Assembly (NCBI GenBank): GCA_965203375.1
Contig: OZ241886.1
Location: forward strand, 1 to 64,000
Source of the DNA: CATQHS01 sp965203375
GTDB lineage: Bacteria; Actinomycetota; Acidimicrobiia; Acidimicrobiales; Aldehydirespiratoraceae
Reading direction: 5' to 3'
Length of the DNA stretch: 64,000 nt
Of the stretch, positions 44,799-54,113 are shown piece by piece. The number at the start of each line of letters is the position of its first letter. The stretch's first letter is position 1. The notes beneath the pieces are model-generated. The model had not been told where the DNA came from. It made no database searches and saw nothing but the letters and a program-made list of their open reading frames with translations. The position numbers were made by a program, and so were the translations under genes.

Positions 44799-46137
44799 CG
44801 TTCATCCTCCCTCGGACTCGAACATCGTTCTTATCTTTATTTTCGGCTGGACTTAGGTTTCGGTTTAAGTACCTAAGGTTCAGCTCTGAGTCGAAATAGT
44901 GCTTACGCTTAATCCATATGAGGCCATCTCCTTTTGAGATAACAGCAACATCAATTGGACCACCGACATCTTCATACTCAGGCGTTACCCTACGCCGAAG
45001 TGATGTAAGAGATATAAGAGATTCCGCCATCTCAGCTAGCTCTTCTTTAGGCAGCAAATTAACTATAGACATAATTGGATCGGAATATTGATCCATAAGG
45101 TAACCACCAAGTTTATCTTGAAAGCTCTCAACTACTTCAGACCTAACTTTAGCCATTTCATCTAGTAGGTCCGAGTGCATAGAAGTTGAAATAGATTTCT
45201 TAATTTTATCTCCGAAGCGTTCAATAAGTCGCCCTATCACCTCATCAACAAAATCCTCAAGAACCAGACGATATTCAGGATGAATACCATCCATGAATGT
45301 TTCTATCATATCTCCTTGAGCAAATGGGCAAATAAAGGCAGACAATTCTACACCATTTGGATCTCTTACACCAATTTCAATACTCTTCAATAGGCGAGCC
45401 CTTATCTCTCTACCGGTGACACCATCAACCTCATAGTTCAATAGAGCAGGAAATAACTGGCTTGTACCGAATCCGACAACAACTACACCGCTAGAAAAAG
45501 GAGAAGCGACCTTAAGCGAAGCCCTTACCATAGCTTTAGCGCGTTGTCTGATTCTTTCACTTGATGGCAGGTCGCCCAAACATTCATCTACAAATTTTCT
45601 CCAATCGCCAACAGCCAAATTTATCTGTTTGCCAGCAGACACTTCACTTATCTCTTCAATTGACTCATACCTGCTAAGTTCATTGATTCTGGCTTCTATC
45701 TGGGAGATTACTTCATCACGTATAACTTTCTTGCCGAGACGTTGAGACTTAGTACTCTTTTCTAGCAGCACTATTCTCACAGATTTACGTATATTGATCA
45801 ACTCCCACATCGCTGTCTCAAAGATCCGTCTATACTGCTCGCTAGGATCGACAAATAAAGGTAACTTCCGGATAAAATCATCAGCATAGCCCTCAACTCT
45901 ACTAAAATCATTTGATCCGAGATCACGTCGGTATTCTTTTACTATTGTCTCCCATGGTGTATGTCCGAAATTTGCTGATCCATAAACCATCACAGCAATT
46001 GGTTCATTCAATGAAAGGGGGAACAGCTTGTTAGCGGTGTTGTAGATCTTGCGGCCTTCAGGTCCGGTGAGCGTCACTGCGCTGTCGGCGGCAAGGGCTA
46101 CTGCTTCTCGGTTGAGGATTGCTACTTCAGCGGTCAC
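44782..46137 (-). CDS. Proteasome-type Ntn-hydrolase-like protein (inferred)
   Basis: 451 aa, GTG start with GGAGAG before it. The start MTAEVAILNREAVALAADSA resembles the N-terminal strands of proteasome beta-type hydrolases, with Thr2 placed to become the nucleophile after Met removal. KIYNTANKLFPLS and PIAVMVYGSANF extend the resemblance. The C-terminal 250 residues are helical and charged, without a motif that I know. It is AT-rich and thus probably acquired. An immune or self-cleaving role is possible, but nothing in the sequence proves it. Confidence 0.55.
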   Translation of the reverse strand: MTAEVAILNREAVALAADSAVTLTGPEGRKIYNTANKLFPLSLNEPIAVMVYGSANFGHTPWETIVKEYRRDLGSNDFSRVEGYADDFIRKLPLFVDPSEQYRRIFETAMWELINIRKSVRIVLLEKSTKSQRLGKKVIRDEVISQIEARINELSRYESIEEISEVSAGKQINLAVGDWRKFVDECLGDLPSSERIRQRAKAMVRASLKVASPFSSGVVVVGFGTSQLFPALLNYEVDGVTGREIRARLLKSIEIGVRDPNGVELSAFICPFAQGDMIETFMDGIHPEYRLVLEDFVDEVIGRLIERFGDKIKKSISTSMHSDLLDEMAKVRSEVVESFQDKLGGYLMDQYSDPIMSIVNLLPKEELAEMAESLISLTSLRRRVTPEYEDVGGPIDVAVISKGDGLIWIKRKHYFDSELNLRYLNRNLSPAENKDKNDVRVRGRMNDVSST

Positions 46138-46265
46138 GGAATGCTCTCCAAGGTAAGCCGGGTTCGGACGGTCTGCTTGCTGAACAGGTCAATACGACGC
46201 CCGGCGAATCGTTCTCTGGGCAAGCCTACTCGGGCCTTGAAGCAATCGCAAGGTCTGAAAATAGT

Positions 46266-46847
46266 TCAGCCGGCGATGACGGTCACGCCGGCGGCGGCCA
46301 TTTCGGCTAGGGCTGCCTCGGTGGTGGGTGCCGCCACTCCGGCGCAGTGCTCCAGCAGGACGGTGGTCTCGAAGCCCGCCCGGCGGGCGTCTAAGGCGGT
46401 GGCCCGCACGCAGTGGTCGGTGGCCAGGCCCACCACGTCGACCGCTTCCACATTCCGCTCGGACAGCCACGACCCCAGCGGCGTGGTCTCGTCTCCGGCC
46501 GCGGTCCCGTCGAAGCCGGTGTAGCTGGCGGTGTAGCGGCCCTTGAGGAATACCTCGTCGAGGGCCACATCGAGGTCGGGATGCAGCTCGGCGCCGGGCG
46601 AGGAGGCCACGCAGTGAACCGGCCAGGTGTCGACGAAATTCGGGTCGGACCCTTCGGCGGCGAAGTGGTCGCCGGGGTCCACGTGCCAGTCCTTGGTGGC
46701 CACCACGTGCCGGTAGCGGCCCCCAGCCCGGTCGGCGCCCACCAAGCCGGCAACGGACCGGGCCACGGCCGCTCCTCCCTCCACGGCCAGGGCGCCCCCC
46801 TCGCAGAAGTCGTTCTGGACGTCGACGATTATCAACGCTCGGTTCAT
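46266..46847 (-). CDS. pncA: Nicotinamidase
   Basis: 193 aa cytosolic hydrolase turning nicotinamide into nicotinate for NAD salvage. Catalytic Asp in IIVDVQNDFC, Lys in VFLKGRYTASYTGF, Cys in ATDHCVRATALDA; the metal-binding DWHVDPGDHF is also present. It lies 10 bp after pncB on the same strand, so both salvage steps are in one operon. Confidence 0.95.
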   Translation of the reverse strand: MNRALIIVDVQNDFCEGGALAVEGGAAVARSVAGLVGADRAGGRYRHVVATKDWHVDPGDHFAAEGSDPNFVDTWPVHCVASSPGAELHPDLDVALDEVFLKGRYTASYTGFDGTAAGDETTPLGSWLSERNVEAVDVVGLATDHCVRATALDARRAGFETTVLLEHCAGVAAPTTEAALAEMAAAGVTVIAG

Positions 46848-46857
46848 GGCGCCTCTC

Positions 46858-48318
46858 CTATTCGTTCGGCGTGCTCTCGCTCGGTGGGCTCTCGCTCGGC
46901 GTGCTCTTCGGTCCGCTCTCGCTCGGTGTGCCTGCCTGAGCCGGGCCAGCGCCTGCGCCGGACGAGCGGGCGGGCACCTCCCCTGTATCTATCGGCTGTT
47001 CGACCCCCACCCAGACGGTGGGGACGGCCGGGGACCGGCGGGGATGGGGGACCCGGTCGGAGGGCCGCAGCCTCTCCCGGCGCTCCAGGCAGCGGGCCCG
47101 GGCCTCCCCCACGTCGCCGCAGGCCATGGGCTCGCCCGCGGTGATCAGGGCCCGCTGGGGCCGGTGCGAGCCCTCGGGGACTTCGACGGGCAGCACCGAC
47201 AGCACCTCGGCCGACCAGAACCCGTCGGAGTCCACCGTGCGATGCACCTTCTTGCGGCCGCCGACGGTCGACTTGCCCGGCGAGAGCTTCCCCACCGCCC
47301 GCAGGGGCGCGGCCTCCTCGGCCGAGTCGGCGATGGCCACCAGCTTGTAGACCACCGAGGCGGTGGGATGGCCCGACCCGGTGACCAGGCTGGTGCCCAC
47401 CAGGTAGGCGTCGATCGGGGCCCGGGCCTCCTCCAGCTCGGCCACCCGGTACTCGTCGAGATCGCCCGACGCCACGATCCGGCAGTTCGCCGCGCCCAGC
47501 TCGTCCAGCAGGGCCCGGGCCCGGATGCTGGAGGCCAGCAGGTTGCCGCTGTCGATGCGGACCGCCCCGATGCCGGGGCCGACCGCCGCCACCGCTCGCC
47601 GGATGCCCTCGAGAACATCAAAGGTGTCGACCAGGTAGGTGGAGCCGGCACCGAGCACGTCCCGCTGGGCCTCGAAGGCGGCCGACTCGCCGGAGTGGGC
47701 CAGCACGAAGGCGTGGGCGGCGGTACCACCGGTGGGGATGCCGTGGCGGCGGCCGGTCTCGAGGTTGGAGGTGGTGTCGAAACCGCCCACGTGGGCGGCC
47801 CGGGCGGCGGCCACCGCCGCGTCGGGATCGGTGCGCCGGCTGCCGCCCTCAATGAGGAGGCGGCCGTTGGCCACATCGTGGACCCGGGCCGCGGCCGAGG
47901 CCACCGCGCAGTCGTGGTTGAGGATCGACAGCACCACCGTCTCCAGCACGACGCACTCGGCGAAGGACCCCTCGATGGTCAGCACCGGCGAATACGGGAA
48001 GAACAGCTCCCCGTCGGGGTAGCCGGTCACGTCCCCCCGGAACCGGTAACCGCGCAGCCACCGGGCCATGGGGCCGTCGGATATCACGCCCGCGCCGATC
48101 AGATAGCCGACGGCCTCGTCGTCGAAGCGGAACCGCCCGATGGCGTCCACCACCCGGTCGATGCCGGCCACCACCCCGTAGGCCCGGCCCTCGGGCAGCC
48201 GGCGGGCGAACGCCTCGAAGACGGCCCGGCGGTCGGCGATCCCCGACTCGAGCGAGGCGGCCACCATGGTGAGCTCGTAGTGGTCGGTCTGGAGGGCGAC
48301 AACGGCGCCGCGGCCCAT
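46858..48318 (-). CDS. pncB: Nicotinate phosphoribosyltransferase
   Basis: 486 aa from ATG 48318 (a GTG at 48342 would add 8 residues). It forms nicotinate mononucleotide from nicotinate and PRPP. LQTDHYELTM at the start, FDTTSNLETGRRHGIPTGGT, RIDSGNLLA and VGTSLVTGSGHPT are all typical. The last 45 residues are a Pro/Ser-rich tail of repeated SESxP units, unusual for the family. Confidence 0.94.
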   Translation of the reverse strand: MGRGAVVALQTDHYELTMVAASLESGIADRRAVFEAFARRLPEGRAYGVVAGIDRVVDAIGRFRFDDEAVGYLIGAGVISDGPMARWLRGYRFRGDVTGYPDGELFFPYSPVLTIEGSFAECVVLETVVLSILNHDCAVASAAARVHDVANGRLLIEGGSRRTDPDAAVAAARAAHVGGFDTTSNLETGRRHGIPTGGTAAHAFVLAHSGESAAFEAQRDVLGAGSTYLVDTFDVLEGIRRAVAAVGPGIGAVRIDSGNLLASSIRARALLDELGAANCRIVASGDLDEYRVAELEEARAPIDAYLVGTSLVTGSGHPTASVVYKLVAIADSAEEAAPLRAVGKLSPGKSTVGGRKKVHRTVDSDGFWSAEVLSVLPVEVPEGSHRPQRALITAGEPMACGDVGEARARCLERRERLRPSDRVPHPRRSPAVPTVWVGVEQPIDTGEVPARSSGAGAGPAQAGTPSESGPKSTPSESPPSESTPNE

Positions 48319-48388
48319 CCCCCGAACGCTACCGGCCCGCACTCCGGCGGCCCGCAGCGAGCCCGGCCGCGACCTGCAACCCGTAGAG

Positions 48389-50119
48389 CTACCGCCGGTC
48401 GGCCGCCGCCGCGGTCCGAGCGATGGCGTCGAGCTTCTCGGTTATCTCCGGGTCAATCTCGTCGTCGGGGACATGGTCCGCCAGCACGTGGAAGTTGGTC
48501 TTCCTCATCAAGTTCGGCAAGGACAGCCGCCGATAATAGTCGTTGAACAAGGGAGTGAGGAAGTCGTCACTCACCTTTGTGTCGTCATCCCAGGGTGAAC
48601 TCTGGCCCAGCGTCGCCATCGCTCTTTCGATCTCATCTATCGCCTCGTTCATCGCCCCCATCCGCCTCTCGACTTCGGATTCGTCGAACAAGGGGCCGGG
48701 GTACTCGGCTTCAGCCGTGGCCGACGCGTACGATTCGAGCGCAGCCCGCGAGCAGAGATAGTTCTCGATCTCTCGCTGGTTCCAGCCCAGGCAACTGAAG
48801 TTTTTGTCGGATGGCTCAGCGACCGTCTCATCCAGGATCACGATCGCCCGCAAATGCGGAAGGGCCTCCTGCAACCCATGATAATGATTGCGAGCCTTCA
48901 CAACCTGATTGCCGACATAGTGAACGAAGGGCCGGTCGAGGGCCCGGGCTGCGTCGGCGTGTCCGAGCCGATCGGCGAAAGCTCTGAGGATGGCCAAATC
49001 GGTTGAGCCTTCAAGATAGAGCACCCAGCCCGTCTGCTCGGCCTGGACATAGTGCTCGAAACCAATGTCTCTGAGCGCCTTATGTACCTGACTGCCACGG
49101 TCGTCAATGCGGTGGGGCAGGCCGACGAAAGCGACCACCACATCTTTGCCAGCGGCTTCGTTGAGCAGCGCTTCCGAATGGCTGGCCGCGATCACTTGAC
49201 TGCCGCTGGACTCGGCCGTCTCCTGTATGCAGTGATAGATCTGGCGCTGCCTCAATATCTCGAGGTGGGCATCGGGCTCGTCCAGCATGAGCACAGCGCC
49301 AGGGTCGACGGCGTACATGTAGGAGAGAATCAGCAGGGTCTGCTGAAGCCCTCGGCCGCTGGAGGAGAGGTCGAGCGAGGCACCGTTCTCCCGGTAGCTC
49401 ATGGTGATCTCGCCTCGCTCATCCACGTAGCGGGGATCTTCGAGGCATGCGCCGAACAGGCTCTCAATCTGCTCGACTAGCCGTTCCCACTGCTCGGGGT
49501 GCTCGCGGTAGACGCGGAAGCAGAGGTTTCGCAGCACCTCGGCAGTCCGGCCTTCGCCGACTCGCACATTGATCGAGCCTGGATCGAGGCGCGTTTCAGT
49601 AGCAGCCAGACCCGACATCGGCGGGAGGAAGGCCACTTCCACCAAGCCCGCCTCGGGCGGAACGGGCATTCGCTCGGAGGTCCGGCCCCTTCCGACCCGC
49701 AAGGGACGGCAGTAGAACGACTCCTCGTTGGCGTAGTCAAACTCCAGCCCGCAGGACCACGCCTGGTTGCCGTCCACGCCGTCCACTGAGATCTCAATGC
49801 GGATGTTGCTCGTCTGGGGCCGTCCGTCGACCCGGCGCACGTTGCGGGTGTGGAGATCCCGCCACAGCAAGTTGGCGGCCGGCGTCGGGATGGCCATCAG
49901 GTCTCGACGGTTCACCGTGACTCCCGGCCGCTTCTCGGGCCCGGTCGAACGGGCCCGACGGGCATTCCAGCGCTTCAGCCCCGCGTTCCACAGCGCCAGC
50001 GCCTGCATGGCGGAGGTCTTGCCCGAGTTGTTGGGGCCGATGAACAAGACAGGGTCACCTAATTCGACCTCGACATGGTCGAAGCGCTTGAAGTTGCGGA
50101 TGACGAGGTTGGTCAACAC
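48389..50119 (-). CDS. OLD-type AAA ATPase with Toprim-like nuclease domain
   Basis: 576 aa. Walker A FIGPNNSGKTSAMQAL near residue 28, signature SSSGRGLQQTLLIL, Walker B AVLMLDEPDAHLE and a His switch IAASHSEALLN make an SMC/OLD-type ATPase. YLEGSTDLAILRAF near residue 355 and AIVILDET near residue 420 fit the OLD Toprim nuclease. Such genes occur alone or as Gabija-like defence; no UvrD-type helicase is next to it. Composition is slightly lower in GC than its neighbours. Confidence 0.8.
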   Translation of the reverse strand: MLTNLVIRNFKRFDHVEVELGDPVLFIGPNNSGKTSAMQALALWNAGLKRWNARRARSTGPEKRPGVTVNRRDLMAIPTPAANLLWRDLHTRNVRRVDGRPQTSNIRIEISVDGVDGNQAWSCGLEFDYANEESFYCRPLRVGRGRTSERMPVPPEAGLVEVAFLPPMSGLAATETRLDPGSINVRVGEGRTAEVLRNLCFRVYREHPEQWERLVEQIESLFGACLEDPRYVDERGEITMSYRENGASLDLSSSGRGLQQTLLILSYMYAVDPGAVLMLDEPDAHLEILRQRQIYHCIQETAESSGSQVIAASHSEALLNEAAGKDVVVAFVGLPHRIDDRGSQVHKALRDIGFEHYVQAEQTGWVLYLEGSTDLAILRAFADRLGHADAARALDRPFVHYVGNQVVKARNHYHGLQEALPHLRAIVILDETVAEPSDKNFSCLGWNQREIENYLCSRAALESYASATAEAEYPGPLFDESEVERRMGAMNEAIDEIERAMATLGQSSPWDDDTKVSDDFLTPLFNDYYRRLSLPNLMRKTNFHVLADHVPDDEIDPEITEKLDAIARTAAAADRR

Positions 50120-50126
50120 GGCGGAA

Positions 50127-50290
50127 CCTCTTCGGCGGTTCCCACCACCCTAGGACTGAACGGGGGCGGAGGGGGCGGGACTTTCCCCGACCCCTCGGCG
50201 GTTCCCACCGAGCTACGGCTGAAAGCGGCTGGATGGGACTCCGCTGCCTCTTCGGCGGTTCCCACCAAAGCTACGGTTGAACAGCGCGGA
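50127..50290. repeat. Three imperfect repeats between the OLD and ABC genes
   Basis: CCTCTTCGGCGGTTCCCACC occurs at 50127-50146 and 50247-50266, and in a shortened form at 50192-50209. Each is followed by a GCTACGG-TGAA-like tail, and copies 1 and 3 also share CGGAGGGGG-CGGGACTT. Periods are 65 and 55 bp. Confidence 0.6.
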
Positions 50291-50386
50291 GGGGGTCGGG
50301 ACTTCGCCGGACCGCGTCAGGCCGTACGCGGACGGGGCGGTGGTCCGTAGGCTCGGCTTGGCGGATGCGGCGAGGAGGGTGAGGCC

Positions 50387-52249
50387 GTGGTGGCAGTCAG
50401 CGGATTCCACGTGATGTACTCCATGTCCGCCGACACCTCGGACCTGGCCGGGCGGCGGATCGGGCGCGAGACCCGGCGGCGGGTGTGGGGGTTCGCCCGC
50501 CCCTACCGGCGCCTGATCGCCGCCTTCATGGCCGCCGTGGTGGCCGCCACCTTCCTGGGCCTGCTGCCGCCCCTGCTCATACGCCAGGTCTTCGACGTGG
50601 CCATCGCCGACGGCAACGGCCGCTACCTCAACGTCCTGTTCGCGGTGATAGTGGCCGCGGCCCTGGGCGAAGCCCTGCTCACGCTGCTGGAGCGGTGGCT
50701 GTCGGCCACGGTGGGCGAGGGACTGATATTCGACCTGAGGGCGGCGCTGTTCGACCATGTGCAGCGGATGCCGGTGCTGTTCTTCACCCGGACCCAGACC
50801 GGCACCCTGATCAGCCGGCTCAACAACGACGTGATCGGAGCCCAGCGGGCCTTCACCGGAACGCTGGGCACGGTGGTCAGCAACGTGATCACCCTGGTCG
50901 GCACCCTGGCCGCCATGTTCCTGCTCGAATGGCGGCTGACCCTGCTGGCCGTGGTCATCGTGCCGCTGTTCGTCCTGCCCGCCCGCCGGGTGGGCCGCCG
51001 CCTCCAGGCCATCACCCGAGAGGGGATGGACCTCAACGCCTCCATGAACGACACCATGACCGAGCGGTTCAACGTGGCCGGGGCCCTGCTGGTCAAGCTG
51101 TTCGGGCGCCACGACGGCGAGGCCCGCGACTTCGCCCGGCGGGCCGGGCGGGTGCGCGACATCGGGGTGCGCAGCGCCATGTACTCGCGGGTGTTCCTCA
51201 TCGCCCTGACCTTCGTGGGGGCGGCCGGCACCGCCGTCGTCTACTGGCTGGGCGGCCACCTCACCATCGACGGCGCCCTGACTGCGGGCACCCTGGTGGC
51301 CCTCGGCCTGTACACGGTGCGGATCTACGTGCCGCTGACCAGCCTCTCCAACGCCAGGGTGGACGTGATGACCGCGTTCGTGAGCTTCGAGCGGGTGTTC
51401 GAGGTGCTCGACGCCCCCAACCCGATCACCGACGCCCCCGGCGCCCGGGACTTGGCCGACCCCGAAGGCCGGGTCCGCTTCGACCGGGTCCGCTTCGCCT
51501 TTCCGGCCGAGGCCGGGCCCGAGTCTCTGGGCTTCGGCGGGGGCGACGCCTCCGGCGACGTGCTGACCGATGTCGACCTCGAGATCCCCCCGGGCCGGAT
51601 GGTGGCGGTGGTCGGCCCGTCGGGGGCGGGCAAGACCACGCTGGCGTCGCTGATCCCCCGGCTCCACGACGTGACCGGCGGGGCGGTGTCGGTGGACGGC
51701 GTCGACGTCCGCCAACTCACCCAGGACTCGCTGCGGGCGGCCATCGGGGTGGTGACCCAGGACCCGCACCTGTTCCACGACACCATCGCCGCCAACCTGC
51801 TCTACGCCCGCCCCGGCGCCTCGGCCGCCGAGCTGGAGGCGGCCTGCCGGGCCGCCCGCATCCACGACGTGATCGCGGCCCTGCCCGAGAGGTACGACAC
51901 CGTGGTGGGCGAGCGGGGCTACCGGCTCTCCGGCGGCGAGAAGCAGCGGCTGGCCATCGCCCGGATGCTGCTCAAGGACCCGGCCATCGTCATCCTCGAC
52001 GAGGCCACCTCCCACCTCGACAGCGAGAACGAGGCCCACGTCCAGGAGGCCCTGGCCGAGGCGCTGAGGGGCCGCACCTCGCTGGTGATCGCCCACCGCC
52101 TGTCCACCATCGCCGACGCCGACGTGATCGTCGTGCTCGACGAGGGCCGGATCGTCGAGTCGGGGACCCACGAGGAGCTGCGCCGGGCCGGGGGCCTCTA
52201 CGAGGAGCTGTACGAGACCCTGATGCGGGCCGAGGCCGCGCCGGCATGA
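50387..52249 (+). CDS. ABC exporter (fused membrane and ATPase domains)
   Basis: 620 aa half-transporter of the MsbA/LmrA kind. Six membrane helices lie in residues 40-330, then the ATPase with Walker A GPSGAGKTT near residue 410, signature LSGGEKQRLAIARMLL near residue 512, Walker B ILDEATSHLD and the H-loop IAHRLSTI. The substrate is unknown, probably a lipid or drug. Its stop overlaps the xseA start as ATGA, so the export gene and the nuclease share one transcript. Confidence 0.92.
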   Translation: MVAVSGFHVMYSMSADTSDLAGRRIGRETRRRVWGFARPYRRLIAAFMAAVVAATFLGLLPPLLIRQVFDVAIADGNGRYLNVLFAVIVAAALGEALLTLLERWLSATVGEGLIFDLRAALFDHVQRMPVLFFTRTQTGTLISRLNNDVIGAQRAFTGTLGTVVSNVITLVGTLAAMFLLEWRLTLLAVVIVPLFVLPARRVGRRLQAITREGMDLNASMNDTMTERFNVAGALLVKLFGRHDGEARDFARRAGRVRDIGVRSAMYSRVFLIALTFVGAAGTAVVYWLGGHLTIDGALTAGTLVALGLYTVRIYVPLTSLSNARVDVMTAFVSFERVFEVLDAPNPITDAPGARDLADPEGRVRFDRVRFAFPAEAGPESLGFGGGDASGDVLTDVDLEIPPGRMVAVVGPSGAGKTTLASLIPRLHDVTGGAVSVDGVDVRQLTQDSLRAAIGVVTQDPHLFHDTIAANLLYARPGASAAELEAACRAARIHDVIAALPERYDTVVGERGYRLSGGEKQRLAIARMLLKDPAIVILDEATSHLDSENEAHVQEALAEALRGRTSLVIAHRLSTIADADVIVVLDEGRIVESGTHEELRRAGGLYEELYETLMRAEAAPA

Positions 52250-53580
52250 GCGCCGGCAGGCCGGGCGGGGCGGCCGGGCGGCCGGACACCGGGGCAGGCC
52301 GGGCCGGGGCAGGTCCGGGCGGGGGGCCGGGATCGCTCGGGGGGACCTACACGGTGGCCGAGCTGGCCGAGGCGCTGCGGAGCATGCTGGACGGGGCGTT
52401 CCCGACCGGGGTGTGGGTGGCGGGCGAGATCGGCGGCATCTCCCGGTCGGCTCGGGGGGCGGTGTTCTTCGACTTGGTCGAGCCGGGCGAGGCGCCGGGC
52501 CAGCCCCGGGCCAAGGTGTCGGTGGTGCTGTTCAGCCAGGACCGGGACCGGGTCAACGCGGTGATCCGCCGCCACGGCAACGCCATCCGGATGACCGAGG
52601 GGGTGAGGGTCCGCATCCAGGGGATGCTCGACTACCACCCCCCGACGGGGCGGCTCCAGGTCCGCATGACCGCCATCGACCCGGCCCACACCCTCGGGCT
52701 CATGGTGGCCGAGCGGGAGGTGCTGATGCAGGCCCTGGCCCGCGAGGGCCTGCTGCGGGCCAACGCCGGGCGGCCGCTGGCGCCGGTCCCGCTGCGGGTC
52801 GGTCTGGTGACCTCGATGGACAGCGCCGCCCACGCCGACGTTATGAGGAGGCTCGCCTCCAGCGGCTTCGCCTTCAAGGTGACCGAGGTCCACGCCGCCG
52901 TGCAGGGGGCCAGAGCCCCCGAAGAGCTGGCCGCGGCCATCGCCGCCGCGGCCGGTGACGCCGATGTGGTGGCGGTGGTGAGAGGCGGCGGGAGCCGGAC
53001 CGACTTGGCCGCCTTCGACCACCAGACGGTGGCCCGGGCCATAGCCGCCTGCCCCCGGCCGGTGTTCACCGGCATCGGCCACGAGATCGACCGCAGCGTG
53101 GCCGACGAGGCGGCCCACACCGCCTGCCCCACCCCCACCGCCGCGGCGGCGGCGCTGATCGAGCGGGTGGAGGGCTGGCTGGCCGGCTTGGACGAGACGG
53201 CCCGGGCGGTGGAAGCCCGCAGCCGCGCCGTCATCGCCGGGGCGGACCACGCCGTCGCCGCCGGGGCCGCGGCCCTAGCCGAGGCCTCTGCCGGAGCGGC
53301 GGACCGGGCCGACCGGCGCCTGACCGCCGCGGCCGCTGCGTTTGGCCGGGTCGGGGCCGCCGGCCTGGACCGGGCCGCGGCCCGCCTGGAGACGGCCTCG
53401 GCCCGTCTGGAGGCCCTGGACCCGGTCAAGGTGCTGAAGCGAGGCTGGTCCATCACCCGGCGGTCGGACGGACGGGTGGTGCGGTCCGTGGCCGACGCGG
53501 CGCCGGGCGAGGCGATAACCACCACCGTCGCCGACGGCGCCCTCGTCAGTACCATTCGGGGCCCCGGCCCAACGGAGTGA
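52246..53580 (+). CDS. xseA: Exodeoxyribonuclease VII large subunit
   Basis: 444 aa. A Gly-rich N-terminal extension precedes YTVAELAEALRSML and the OB fold (VWVAGEIGGISRSARGAVFF). The catalytic domain has VGLVTSMDSAAHADVMRRLA, VRGGGSRTDLAAFD and FTGIGHEIDRSVADEAAHT. It is followed by an Ala-rich coiled coil and the ending PVKVLKRGWSITRR. It degrades single-stranded DNA together with XseB. Confidence 0.95.
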   Translation: MSAGRPGGAAGRPDTGAGRAGAGPGGGPGSLGGTYTVAELAEALRSMLDGAFPTGVWVAGEIGGISRSARGAVFFDLVEPGEAPGQPRAKVSVVLFSQDRDRVNAVIRRHGNAIRMTEGVRVRIQGMLDYHPPTGRLQVRMTAIDPAHTLGLMVAEREVLMQALAREGLLRANAGRPLAPVPLRVGLVTSMDSAAHADVMRRLASSGFAFKVTEVHAAVQGARAPEELAAAIAAAAGDADVVAVVRGGGSRTDLAAFDHQTVARAIAACPRPVFTGIGHEIDRSVADEAAHTACPTPTAAAAALIERVEGWLAGLDETARAVEARSRAVIAGADHAVAAGAAALAEASAGAADRADRRLTAAAAAFGRVGAAGLDRAAARLETASARLEALDPVKVLKRGWSITRRSDGRVVRSVADAAPGEAITTTVADGALVSTIRGPGPTE

Positions 53581-53692
53581 CCGATGCCCGCCGACACCCC
53601 CAGCCCCGACCCCGTTGTATGACTCCATCACCGTCCGCAGACAAGCCGCCGAGAGGCGAGACCCCGAGGGCGCCGACGGCCCGACTGCGACC

Positions 53693-53980
53693 ATGACCGG
53701 CGAGGCGGACCCCGCCAGCCCCGACCCCGAAGGTGCCGACGGCCCGGACGGCAACGACCCGGACGGCGACGGCGCCGAACTCGGCTATGCGGCGGCCCGG
53801 GCGGAACTCGACCTGATCCTGGCCGAGCTGAGCGGCGACGACCTCGACGTGGACGTGCTGGCCGAGCGGGTGGAGCGGGCCTCGGCTCTGATCGAGATCT
53901 GCCGGGGCCGGATCGCCAACGCCCGCATCCAGGTGGAGCGGGTCATGGCCGCCGCACCCGGCCCGGGCGATCAGACGTGA
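53693..53980 (+). CDS. xseB: Exodeoxyribonuclease VII small subunit
   Basis: 95 aa from ATG 53693; a TTG at 53615 in the same frame is possible and would add 26 residues containing a copy of the DPEGADGP unit. The core (AELDLILAELSGDDLDVDVL, AERVERASALIEICRGRI) is the XseB helical pair. It follows xseA after about 110 bp. Confidence 0.85.
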   Translation: MTGEADPASPDPEGADGPDGNDPDGDGAELGYAAARAELDLILAELSGDDLDVDVLAERVERASALIEICRGRIANARIQVERVMAAAPGPGDQT

Positions 53981-54113
53981 CCGGTCGGGCCCTCGCCGCT
54001 GCACTCGGACGGGACGACCGGACCGGCCGACCCTCCGCCGCGGCACCCCTCCGCGGCCGACCAGACGTGACCGGCCGACACTCCGCCGCCGCGGCCTGCC
54101 CGGCCGGCGGCCT

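Noticed and set aside
50127..50290. CRISPR-like array
   Set aside because: Only three copies, unequal and partly truncated, with the intervening sequence itself partly repeated; no cas genes.
50485..52245. Long + frame through the ABC exporter region leading into xseA
   Set aside because: It is the xseA frame left open by high GC; its content is Arg/Pro/Gly-rich without motifs, while the other frame is a clear ABC exporter.
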